64,000 bases of DNA from Leucobacter sp. L43 (lineage in GTDB: Bacteria > Actinomycetota > Actinomycetes > Actinomycetales > Microbacteriaceae). Both the position numbers and the translations under genes were made by a program. The first letter of the stretch is position 1, and each line of letters begins with the position of its first letter. Positions 53,464-60,588 of this stretch are shown here, one piece after another. The notes beneath the pieces were generated by a model. The model ran no database searches and was not told the DNA's origin. It saw nothing but the letters and a program-made list of their open reading frames with translations. The stretch covers positions 62,001 through 126,000 of the forward strand of contig NZ_JAENJG010000003.1 of assembly GCF_016597785.1 (NCBI RefSeq). The letters run 5' to 3'.

Positions 53464-53919
53464 ATGCCCCGCACCCGTTCGCCACACGCCTCCACCCCGA
53501 CCGCCTCGACGGCGTGGGGCCTGCTGATCATCCGCCTCGCGCTCGGCGCGGTCTTCCTGATGCACGGCGCGCAGAAGCTCTTCGAATTCACGATCCCGGG
53601 CACGGTCGAATCGTTCGGCGCGATGGGCGCTCCGCTTCCCGAGATCACCGCGCCGCTGGTCGCCGTGCTCGAATTCGCCGGCGGGATCCTGCTGATTCTG
53701 GGGCTGCTGACTCGGCTCGTCGCCCTGTTGCTCGCCATCGACATGGTCGTGGCGCTCGTGCTCGTGCACGCGGCGGCCGGATTCTGGGTCGCCGAGGGTG
53801 GTTACGAATTCGTCGCGGTGCTCGGTGCGGCGGCGCTCGGGATCGCGCTCACGGGCGCCGGATCGCTCTCCCTCGACCGCCCGCTCCTGCGCGGTCGCGC
53901 GCCGGCCTGGCTCGCCTGA
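53464..53919 (+). CDS. DoxX family membrane protein
   Basis: 151 residues with four membrane segments and the DoxX pattern: LGAVFLMHGAQKLFEF, FGAMGAPLPEITAPLVAVLEF, GGILLILGLLTRLVALLLAI. Family members are membrane proteins tied to redox or sulfur stress in some bacteria; role here not known. The ATG at 53464 is taken; an in-frame ATG at 53434 would add ten residues. Flanked by repeat-rich spacers on both sides. Confidence 0.85.
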   Translation: MPRTRSPHASTPTASTAWGLLIIRLALGAVFLMHGAQKLFEFTIPGTVESFGAMGAPLPEITAPLVAVLEFAGGILLILGLLTRLVALLLAIDMVVALVLVHAAAGFWVAEGGYEFVAVLGAAALGIALTGAGSLSLDRPLLRGRAPAWLA

Positions 53920-53930
53920 CGCGACGCGGC

Positions 53931-54023
53931 ACCCCACCCCACCCCACCCCACCCACCCCACCCACCCCACCCACCACCGTCACCCCACCCACCCACCTTC
54001 ACCCCACCCACCCACCCACCCAC
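53931..54023. repeat. C-rich (CCCA)n tract, G-quadruplex-capable on the minus strand
   Basis: 93 bases made almost only of CCCCA and CCCA units, interrupted by CCACCGTCA and CCTTCA. The opposite strand has more than a dozen GGG/GGGG runs spaced by single T or A-T, far above the four runs needed for a G-quadruplex. It lies 11 bases after doxX and directly joins palindrome copy 2. No open frame of merit. Confidence 0.85.
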
Positions 54024-54085
54024 CGAGCGGGGTCACTCTTCGTGCGTGTTGCATCCCCGACACGCACGAAGAGTGACCCCGCTCG
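54024..54085. repeat. Palindromic intergenic repeat, copy 2 (perfect 26-bp stem)
   Basis: Arms at 54024-54049 and 54060-54085 are perfectly complementary over 26 bases around a 10-base loop. The arm begins CGAGCGGGGTCACTC and ends CGTGCGTGT. The first half matches copy 1 at 53193. Located between doxX and the aldo/keto reductase gene, where it may terminate doxX transcripts. Confidence 0.85.
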
Positions 54086-54171
54086 CAGATTGGGGCGGGG
54101 AGAGGCAGGCCGCGCCGAGCGTGGCGTGCTAGACAGGAGGTACGCGAGTCGGCGACCAATGGAGGAGCAAC

Positions 54172-55011
54172 ATGGCAGAGTACGCACCGTTCACCGCGCA
54201 CAACGGGTTCGTCCTCCCGCCCATCGGGCTCGGAACCTATCGACTGAACGGCGACGCTGGGGCTGAATCGGTCGCGGCAGCGGTGCGTGCCGGCTACCGT
54301 CTGCTCGATACCGCCGTCAACTACGAGAACGAGGGCTCCGTCGGCCGCGGTGTGCGCCTCGCCGGTGACTCCGGTGCCGGGGTGATCGTCACGTCCAAGC
54401 TGCCCGGCCGGCATCATGAGGCGCCCGCGAATCGGACGAGCATCGAGGAGAGCCGCTCCCGTATCGGCGTCGATGCGATCGGTCTGCATCTCATCCACTG
54501 GCCGAATCCGTCGCAGGCGCAGTACGTCGACGCCTGGCAGGGTCTCATCGACGCTCGCGAGCGGGGAGTGGTCGATCAGATCGGCGTGTCGAACTTCCTC
54601 CTCGAACACCTCGAACGCATCGAGGGGGAGACCGGCGTGCGTCCCGTCGTGAACCAGCTGGAGGTGCACCCGTACTTCCCGCAGGTGGAAGCGGTCGAAG
54701 CGCATCGCGAGCTCGGAATCATCACGGAGGCGTGGAGCCCGATCGGGCGCGCGGGGGCGATCCTCAGCGAACCCGTCATCCGTGAGCTGGCGCAGTCGCA
54801 TGAGTGCACCCCGGTGCAGGTCGTGTTGGCGTGGCATGCGGCGAGGGGCGTCGTCTCAATCCCGCGGTCGCAGCACCTGGAGCGGCAGCGGGAGAATCTC
54901 GCGGCTGTCGACGTGGTGCTGGACGAGGCCGAGGTGTCGGCCATCACCGCGCTCGGGCGCTCCGACGGCCGATTGTTCGGTGCGGATCCCCGAACTCACG
55001 AAGAGATGTAG
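54172..55011 (+). CDS. Aldo/keto reductase
   Basis: 279-residue NADPH-dependent reductase of AKR type 5 size. Catalytic tetrad Asp46 and Tyr51 (LLDTAVNYENE), Lys76 (VTSKLPG) and His109 (LIHWPNP). IGVSNFLLEHLE, QLEVHPYF and SIPRSQ complete the family pattern. Ribosome-binding site GGAGGAG upstream of the ATG. Substrate is not identifiable. Confidence 0.93.
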   Translation: MAEYAPFTAHNGFVLPPIGLGTYRLNGDAGAESVAAAVRAGYRLLDTAVNYENEGSVGRGVRLAGDSGAGVIVTSKLPGRHHEAPANRTSIEESRSRIGVDAIGLHLIHWPNPSQAQYVDAWQGLIDARERGVVDQIGVSNFLLEHLERIEGETGVRPVVNQLEVHPYFPQVEAVEAHRELGIITEAWSPIGRAGAILSEPVIRELAQSHECTPVQVVLAWHAARGVVSIPRSQHLERQRENLAAVDVVLDEAEVSAITALGRSDGRLFGADPRTHEEM

Positions 55012-55049
55012 CCATTCCGTCGCCCACCCGGTGGTCTCTGAGTGCGGGA

Positions 55050-55430
55050 TCAGCGGGCGTTCGGCGTGGCACGCGATGCGACGCCGACGATGTCATCGGC
55101 TCGCACCGCGATCCATTCGATGAGCGGGAGCATGCGGTCCATCAGGTCGCGGCCGCGCTCGGTGAGGCAGTACTCGACGTGCGGCGGCACCGTCGGCAGT
55201 GACTCCCGGTGGACGATGCCATCCGCGACGAGTTGGCGCAGGGTCGAAGCGAGCATCTTCTCGCTGATGCCCTCGACCTCACGGCGCAGCTCTCCCCAGC
55301 GATGAGTGCCGTCTGAGAGCGTGCAGAGCACGAGCACGCCCCAGCGACTCATGACGTGATCGAGGACCACGCGCGTCGAGCACGCCGGAGCGAAGGCTCC
55401 GGTTTCGCGCAATTCCGCATAACTTACCAT
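55050..55430 (-). CDS. HxlR-family transcriptional regulator (YtfH-like)
   Basis: 126-residue winged-helix regulator: VLDHVMSRWGVLVLCTLSDG, THRWGELRREVEGISEKML, TLRQLVADGIVHRE, and YCLTERGRDLM. N-terminal ACSTRVVLDH has the single Cys often used by redox-sensing HxlR proteins. Divergent from the qorB gene, the same arrangement as ytfH/qorB in E. coli, so it likely controls that gene. Confidence 0.88.
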   Translation of the reverse strand: MVSYAELRETGAFAPACSTRVVLDHVMSRWGVLVLCTLSDGTHRWGELRREVEGISEKMLASTLRQLVADGIVHRESLPTVPPHVEYCLTERGRDLMDRMLPLIEWIAVRADDIVGVASRATPNAR

Positions 55431-55527
55431 TTGGGGAGTACCTTACCGGAAAGTGGGTACCCGCGTTCGGGAATGTGCGGCCGTCGAAGACCGCTGCACT
55501 CCTCGAACCCCTCCCGAAAGGAACCCC
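55431..55527. promoter_or_regulatory. hxlR/qorB divergent promoter region
   Basis: 97 bases. GTACC (55438-55442) and GGTAC (55456-55460) form an inverted repeat over a 13-base spacer, near CTTACC direct repeats; these resemble HxlR-type GTAC-based sites. The ribosome-binding site for qorB is GAAAGGAAC. Confidence 0.45.
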
Positions 55528-56397
55528 ATGACCATTCTCGTCACCGGCGCCACCGGCGCCCTCGGCCACCTCGTCATCGATGCACTGCTCGCTCGCGGCA
55601 TCGCCCCTGCGCAGATCGTCGCCGGTGCGCGCACGCCCGCGAAGGCCGCTGACCTCGCGGAGCGCGGCGTCACAGTCGTGCCGCTCGACTACGACGACAC
55701 CTCGTCCGTCGAGGGAGCGTTCGCCGGCGTCGACCGCGTACTGCTCATCTCGGGGAGCGAGGTCGGCAAGCGCACGGCTCAGCACCTCGCCGTCATCGAG
55801 GCGGCGGCCCGCGCGGGCGTCAAGCATCTCGTGTACACGAGCCTCGCGAACGTCGAGCGCAGTTCCCTGGCGCTGGCGCCGGAGCACCTCGCTACGGAGC
55901 GCGCCATCGCGGAGTCGGGTCTCCCCGCCACGATTCTCCGCAACGACTGGTACGCGGAGAACTACGTGGCGAACCTCGACCAGGCCGAGGCGACGGGCGT
56001 GCTGCTCTCCGCCACGCACGGGGGTCGCGTCTCAGCGGCTGCTCGTGCTGACTACGCGGCAGCGGCAGCGGTCGTGCTCGCCGATGACGCGCACGTCGGC
56101 AAGGTGTACGAGCTCGCGGGCGAACCCGTCACGTACGACGAGATCGCTGCGGCGATCGGCGAAGCGGTGGGTCGCGAGGTCGTGCACCACGACGTGTCAG
56201 CTGTCGAATTCCGCGCGGCGCTCGAACGCGCCGGACTGGATGCGGGGACGATCGGCTTCCTCGAGGGGCTCGACGCTGGCATCGCGGCGGGGGATCTCGA
56301 TGTCGAGGATCCGACGCTCACCGAGTTGATCGGCCGCCCGACTACCTCGCTCGTCGAAGTGCTTCGCGCAGCGCGAGTCGCGAACGCCGCCGCCTGA
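55528..56397 (+). CDS. qorB: NAD(P)-dependent quinone oxidoreductase-like SDR (QorB family)
   Basis: 289-residue NmrA-like atypical short-chain dehydrogenase. N-terminal nucleotide site TILVTGATGALGHLVIDALL, GARTPAKAADLAERG, VLLISGSEVGKRTAQH, VYTSLANVE and LRNDWYAENY match QorB/YtfG. It would reduce quinones with NADPH. The start at 55528 gives the family N-terminus and a good ribosome-binding site. Paired with the divergent HxlR gene. Confidence 0.9.
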   Translation: MTILVTGATGALGHLVIDALLARGIAPAQIVAGARTPAKAADLAERGVTVVPLDYDDTSSVEGAFAGVDRVLLISGSEVGKRTAQHLAVIEAAARAGVKHLVYTSLANVERSSLALAPEHLATERAIAESGLPATILRNDWYAENYVANLDQAEATGVLLSATHGGRVSAAARADYAAAAAVVLADDAHVGKVYELAGEPVTYDEIAAAIGEAVGREVVHHDVSAVEFRAALERAGLDAGTIGFLEGLDAGIAAGDLDVEDPTLTELIGRPTTSLVEVLRAARVANAAA

Positions 56398-56479
56398 CCG
56401 TCACCGTCTTCCGGCGGCAGCCACTGGTTTGCCGAAGGCACCACTCGACGTCAGCCGCGGCCGAAGCTCCTCACCACGC

Positions 56480-56519
56480 AGAACGGGCCGCGCACGAGTC
56501 TTCGTGCGCGGCCCGTTCT
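56480..56519. terminator. Bidirectional hairpin between qorB and carD
   Basis: AGAACGGGCCGCGCACGA (56480-56497) pairs perfectly with its complement at 56502-56519 around a 4-base loop: an 18-bp stem between convergent genes. Confidence 0.85.
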
Positions 56520-56533
56520 GCGGGAGGGGGAAC

Positions 56534-57037
56534 TCAGACGGCGATCTTCTCGCCGGCGAGAATCTTCTCGACCTCTTCGTATGCGTCAGTCTCCGAGATG
56601 CCCCGGGCGAGCGCGAACTCCGTGACGAGGATGCCGCTTGCCCGCTGGTACATCGCCTTCTCGCCCGTGGAGAGCTTTGCGCCCTGGCTGCGGCGCCACA
56701 GGTCACGAACGACCTCGCCGACGCGGTGCACACTGCCGGAAGCGAGCTTCTCGCCATTGGCCTTGAAGCGCCGCGACCAGTTGCCTGGCTCCTCGGTGAA
56801 CTCCTCCTGAAGGATCTGGATGAGCGACTCGATGCCATCGCGATCGATGAGTTCGCGCACGCCGATCTCGTTCAGCTGATCCGCGGGGATCTGAATGGAG
56901 AGCTCGTTGAGCAGGGGCTGCAGCGTCAGCCAGGTGCGCTCGACGCCGCCGATCTTCTTCACCTCGATCGCAGTGATCGTAACCGCACCGTGGTGCGGGT
57001 ACACGAGGGTATGTCCCACGACGTGAGACTGCTGCAT
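56534..57037 (-). CDS. carD: CarD-family RNA polymerase-binding regulator
   Basis: 167 residues. The N-terminal RNA-polymerase-interacting domain has GHTLVYPHHGAVTITAIE, and the C-terminal helical DNA-binding part includes NWSRRFKANGEKLASG, VVRDLWRRSQGAKLS and AYEEVEKILAGE. It stabilises open complexes at rRNA and other promoters. The ATG at 57037 (MQQSHVVGH) follows GAGGAGAT; an upstream in-frame ATG at 57055 adds six residues. Confidence 0.93.
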   Translation of the reverse strand: MQQSHVVGHTLVYPHHGAVTITAIEVKKIGGVERTWLTLQPLLNELSIQIPADQLNEIGVRELIDRDGIESLIQILQEEFTEEPGNWSRRFKANGEKLASGSVHRVGEVVRDLWRRSQGAKLSTGEKAMYQRASGILVTEFALARGISETDAYEEVEKILAGEKIAV

Positions 57038-57244
57038 AGTGATCTCCTCAGGCAATGTCGTGTGCGGACGCGCGGGCTGGATGCCTCACGGTCTCGACGA
57101 GTGCGAAGGGACTGGACGCCGCGATATGCGGTCCGCTGTGCCCCCGAACTTGCACTTCCTACTAATTTTAGCCGATTCCGGCGGATTTGCCCAATCGGAG
57201 GCAGTATGATGCCCCGATCTTCTCAGGGAGACGACGCCCCCGCT

Positions 57245-57796
57245 TCAGTTGAGGACGATGATGCCGATGTTCAGCGTGCTCGCGAAGCACAGCCACAGGA
57301 GGTAGGGCACCATGATGAGGCTGGCGACCCGCGACCACTTCGCAGCCGACACGGCGAGTGCGATGACCACGACGATCAGAGCGATGATGATGACGGCGGC
57401 GATCCACCAGGCTGCTTCGCCGAAAACGGGATATCCGGCGAAGAACACCGGGGTCCACAGAGCATTGAGCACCAGCTGCAGAACGAAGAGCGAGAGGGTG
57501 GAACGGGCGGCGTTCGGCCCGCCCATGCGGAAACCCGGGCGCCAGATCAGGAAGCCCGCGAGTGCGATGAGGGCGTACAGCGCCGTCCACACGGGCCCGA
57601 ATACGGCGTTCGGCGGATCCCACGGCACCTTCTCCGCATCGGCGTACCACCCGTCGACGTTGCCAGTGGAAGCGATGGAACCGCCGAAGGCCACTGCGGC
57701 CACGATGACCAGGAAGATGACGGCGACAAGCACCTGGCGCAACGTCGTCGGTCCCTTCGCCCGGGCGATGACATCTTCGTCTACCTGCGCATCCAT
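57245..57796 (-). CDS. TspO/MBR family membrane protein
   Basis: 183 residues, five membrane segments. Family motifs: WYADAEKVPWDPPNAVFGPV, WTALYALIALAGFLIW, LNALWTPVFFA, and PYLLWLCFASTLN. TspO proteins bind porphyrins and may regulate tetrapyrrole or stress responses. The N-terminus is ~25 residues longer than minimal TspO. The ATG at 57796 follows GAAGGGGGC and is overlapped by a coding-like frame upstream. Confidence 0.92.
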   Translation of the reverse strand: MDAQVDEDVIARAKGPTTLRQVLVAVIFLVIVAAVAFGGSIASTGNVDGWYADAEKVPWDPPNAVFGPVWTALYALIALAGFLIWRPGFRMGGPNAARSTLSLFVLQLVLNALWTPVFFAGYPVFGEAAWWIAAVIIIALIVVVIALAVSAAKWSRVASLIMVPYLLWLCFASTLNIGIIVLN

Positions 57797-58026
57797 ATGA
57801 GCGACGCCCCCTTCGCTGATCGCATGGCCGCCTCGGCCACGTGCGCTCCACTCTGCCCATCCAGACCGAGGAGCGCCAGGGGGTTGCGATCGGAGCGGGC
57901 GTCGACGAACGGAGGCCCGGCGGCGGCGGGGGCGGGCACCGGGCCGTGCACGCCAGTGTCCGGCGCCGACGAGGCGCCCGCCGAAGCGGGCGATCCGTCG
58001 ACGCCGGACGACTCGCCGGCACCGGC
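57781..58026 (-). other. Coding-like open frame without ATG between DUF3618 and tspO
   Basis: On the minus strand, the frame one base back from the DUF3618 frame is open for 81 codons from GCC 58026 to a TAG at 57783-57781, and has G+C-rich third positions. It would read AGAGESSGVDGSPASAG, then PAPAAAGPPFVD and NPLALLGLDGQSGAHVAEAA. No ATG start lies near its beginning; GTG codons exist but lack ribosome-binding sites. It overlaps the tspO start by 16 bases, as coupled genes do. It could be a frameshifted tail of DUF3618 or an unrecognised small gene; kept as unresolved. Confidence 0.35.
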
Positions 58027-58028
58027 CC

Positions 58029-58604
58029 CTACTGGTTGGAGAGGTTCTCGCGCGCCTCGCCCGCGCGCGACTGCACGTCTCCGGTCGCCGAGGTGGCTTC
58101 GCTCTTCACGTGTTCGGCAGCCTCCGTCGCCGTCGACTTCACGGCCTCAGCGGCCTCCGTGGCGGGGTCCTGCAGGTTCGATGCGACCGACTTCGCCGCA
58201 GCCGTGGCCTCGTCGACGAGGGGCTGGGCCTCTTCGCGGAGCGTCTGCGACAGTTCCTTCTCCTTGTCAGTGCTCGGGATCAGCGACGCCGCGACCAGCC
58301 CGACGCCGAATGCGATGAGCCCGACGGCGAGAGGGTTCCCCTCGGCCTTCGCCTTGACCGTGTGTGCGGCGTCATGGGCGGCATCCCCGGCTCGACCTGC
58401 GACTCCCGATGCGGTGCCGCTCGCATCGTCCGCGGCGCCCATCACGCGCTCCTTGATGGATCCGAATTTCGTGCGCACCTTGTCCTTCTGGCGGTCCACG
58501 ATCTTGCCGGGAGTGACCTTGTCGACCAGGGCGTCGGTGTCTTGGCCCAGGGAACGGCGCGTGCGCTCGATATCGGCTCGGATGGCATCCGGTGACTCGT
58601 TCAT
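58029..58604 (-). CDS. DUF3618 family protein
   Basis: 191 residues. N-terminal DUF3618 motif SPDAIRADIERTRRSLGQD, TDALVDKVTPGK, then a single membrane segment NPLAVGLIAFGVGLVAASLI, and a long amphipathic Ala/Glu/Lys-rich helix region (TEAAEAVKSTATEAAEHVKS). Typically found with holin-like DUF1469 proteins in actinobacterial envelope-stress loci. Its ATG overlaps the upstream stop (ATGA). Confidence 0.85.
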   Translation of the reverse strand: MNESPDAIRADIERTRRSLGQDTDALVDKVTPGKIVDRQKDKVRTKFGSIKERVMGAADDASGTASGVAGRAGDAAHDAAHTVKAKAEGNPLAVGLIAFGVGLVAASLIPSTDKEKELSQTLREEAQPLVDEATAAAKSVASNLQDPATEAAEAVKSTATEAAEHVKSEATSATGDVQSRAGEARENLSNQ

Positions 58605-59014
58605 AAGTTCTCCTCATTTCTCTTGAGTGTCGGAATGAATTCCTGCAGGGTTTCCATCGTCTGCGGCGCGCCCTTGACTTTCTTGAGCTGCGCCTTGCCG
58701 ATGACGAACAGTACGGCGGCGATCACCGCCCAGACCGCGGCCACGATGACGCCCGACCACCCGCCGCCGACCAGGGTCGCGAGCGCTGCCCAGAGCGCGA
58801 TCGAGAGGAAGAGCACCACCATGCTCCCGGCGTACGCCGCGCCGCCCAGCATGCCTGCTCCGCGGCCGGTGTTCTTCGCCGATTCGCGGAGCTCGGCTTT
58901 CGCGAGTGCGAGCTCCTGGCGCATGAGCGTCGAGAGATCTCCGGTCACCTCGCTCAGCAGGTCACCGAGCGATTCGTTCGCTGCCCGTTCTTCAGAGGGG
59001 GTTGGGTCGGCCAT
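58601..59014 (-). CDS. Phage-holin-like (DUF1469) membrane protein
   Basis: 137 residues: SLGDLLSEVTGDLSTLMRQE, LALAKAELRESAKNTGRGAG and two membrane segments (AGSMVVLFLSIALWAALATL, VIVAAVWAVIAAVLFVIGKA). This is the DUF1469/Phage_holin_3_6 pattern; despite the name these are chromosomal membrane proteins, not prophage genes. ATG 59014 follows GGAGGAGG. Middle gene of the three-gene set, overlapping both neighbours. Confidence 0.85.
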   Translation of the reverse strand: MADPTPSEERAANESLGDLLSEVTGDLSTLMRQELALAKAELRESAKNTGRGAGMLGGAAYAGSMVVLFLSIALWAALATLVGGGWSGVIVAAVWAVIAAVLFVIGKAQLKKVKGAPQTMETLQEFIPTLKRNEENL

Positions 59015-59843
59015 CTGCGCCTCCTCCCGTGACGTCGCCGTGGCGAGAGGCTCCGGGCGCACCCGGCGCGGTTCCCGGGGCGCCGGGGCCCACTCCTGGA
59101 AGGGGAGATTCCGGCGCGACCGGAGCAGGGGGTGCTGGCTGACCAGATGCCGGCGCGACCGGGGCCGGGGGCGCTGCCGGAGGTGCAGCGGGAGCGACGG
59201 GGCGCGATACGGGTGCAGCCGGGCTCGAACCCGGAGCAGACGTGCTGGTGCTGGGACTGGTTACGGGGCGCGCCGGAGTCGTCCCGCCCGCGGGAGCGCT
59301 CGACTCGGACGAGGACTGCTCGTGCGCATTCGCAGCGAGAGCGCGGGTGAGGCGCCCCGCGACGACGCCTGCGACCGCGGCGATACCGATGAAGGCGCCC
59401 GGCCGTCGGCGCGCGAACGCCTTGACCTCGCTGACGACTTCGCGCGGTTCGTGGCTGTCGAGCCAGTCGCCGATGCGCGCGACCTTCTCAGAGGTCTGGC
59501 GCACGAGATCGGGTGCGACACCGCCGCCCGAAGCGCTCGAAGCCATTGCTTCGAGATCGTCGCCGGCGCGCTGCAGGCCGGAGGCGAGCCGCGACTGCTG
59601 CTTGGAGGCTTCGTCGTTGAGCTCGCGAGTCGTCTGCGCGACGAGCTCGTGCAACTGCATCGATGCTTCCTCAGCGACGTTGCCGATCTCGTCCTTCGCG
59701 GTGTGGGCGACGTTGCTCGCACCCTCCTGCACCGTGTGGGCGAGTTCGCCGGCCTCCTCCTTGGCGGTGTCGACCGTGCCGGATGATGGTGTGCGATTCG
59801 GATTCGCGTTTCCGCTCCCGAGGAGCTCATTCTCATGGGACAT
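58992..59843 (-). CDS. Membrane-anchored Ala/Pro-rich protein, envelope-stress set
   Basis: 283 residues. Hydrophilic helical first half (TVDTAKEEAGELAHTVQEGA, TAKDEIGNVAEEASMQLHEL) of the late-embryogenesis-like type, one membrane segment near residue 170 (GAFIGIAAVAGVVAG), then an Ala/Pro-rich tail of about 110 residues (VAPAAPPAAPPAPVAPA). Function unknown. Starts at 59843 (MSHENELLGS) after GGAGAG. Overlaps the holin-like gene by 23 bases. Confidence 0.75.
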   Translation of the reverse strand: MSHENELLGSGNANPNRTPSSGTVDTAKEEAGELAHTVQEGASNVAHTAKDEIGNVAEEASMQLHELVAQTTRELNDEASKQQSRLASGLQRAGDDLEAMASSASGGGVAPDLVRQTSEKVARIGDWLDSHEPREVVSEVKAFARRRPGAFIGIAAVAGVVAGRLTRALAANAHEQSSSESSAPAGGTTPARPVTSPSTSTSAPGSSPAAPVSRPVAPAAPPAAPPAPVAPASGQPAPPAPVAPESPLPGVGPGAPGTAPGAPGASRHGDVTGGGADGRPNPL

Positions 59844-59968
59844 GTTCTCTCCTTCCACGCCGGATCGTTGCCGGTGTGACACCGTTTGTAGTCGAAGGAA
59901 TTCGAGAGGGGACGGGCCTTGCACGAGTGCCGATCATGTGCCATCCGCGCGTAATCAGGGAGAGTGAG

Positions 59969-60475
59969 TCAGGCGTCGCGATCCACGGGGATCAGCTCGA
60001 CGGAGAGATCCGCGCCGTCGACGTCGGCGAGCATCATGGTGCACTGCGGCTGGCGGCGACGATCGGTCGGGGAACCCGGGTTGAGCAGGCGCAAGCCGCC
60101 GGGTGAGACCGTGTCCCAAGGAATGTGCGAATGGCCGAAGACCAGCACGTCGGCGTCGGGGAATGCGGTGTCCGCCCGTTGCTCGCGCCCCGCTGCGGCA
60201 CCGGTCTCGTGCACCATCGCGATGTCGAGCTCCTCGACGCGGATGTGCGCGACCTCGGGAAGCCGCGCGCGCAACTCCGGGCCGTCGTTGTTGCCCCATA
60301 CGCCGACGAGCGAACGAGAGGAGGCCTGCAGCAGGTCGAGGGTCGCGGCATCCACCCAGTCGCCCGCGTGCAGCACAAGGTCGGCCGTCGCCGCAGCCGC
60401 GAGCACCGCCCCTGGCATTCGCTTCGCCCGTTTCGGCAGGTGGGTATCGGCGATGATGAGCAGACGGGTGGGCAT
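59969..60475 (-). CDS. YfcE/MJ0936-type metallophosphoesterase
   Basis: 168 residues with the full metal site: DTHLPKR (Asp10, His12), LVLHAGDW, GNNDG, MVHET and GHSHIPW. Members hydrolyse phosphodiesters with Mn; physiological substrate unknown. Divergent from the GH15 gene. Normal length. Confidence 0.92.
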   Translation of the reverse strand: MPTRLLIIADTHLPKRAKRMPGAVLAAAATADLVLHAGDWVDAATLDLLQASSRSLVGVWGNNDGPELRARLPEVAHIRVEELDIAMVHETGAAAGREQRADTAFPDADVLVFGHSHIPWDTVSPGGLRLLNPGSPTDRRRQPQCTMMLADVDGADLSVELIPVDRDA

Positions 60476-60588
60476 GCCACACTCTTATCGCGGGAGACGG
60501 GCCGGACGCAAGGCTCTGCCGTGATCCCGCACCGCATTCGACGATGGGCGCATGGCATTCCGGATCGCGATCGCCTCGGCGGGCTCAC

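Noticed and set aside
58601..59014. Prophage signal from a holin-like protein
   Set aside because: DUF1469 proteins are ordinary chromosomal membrane proteins; no lysin, capsid or integrase genes nearby.
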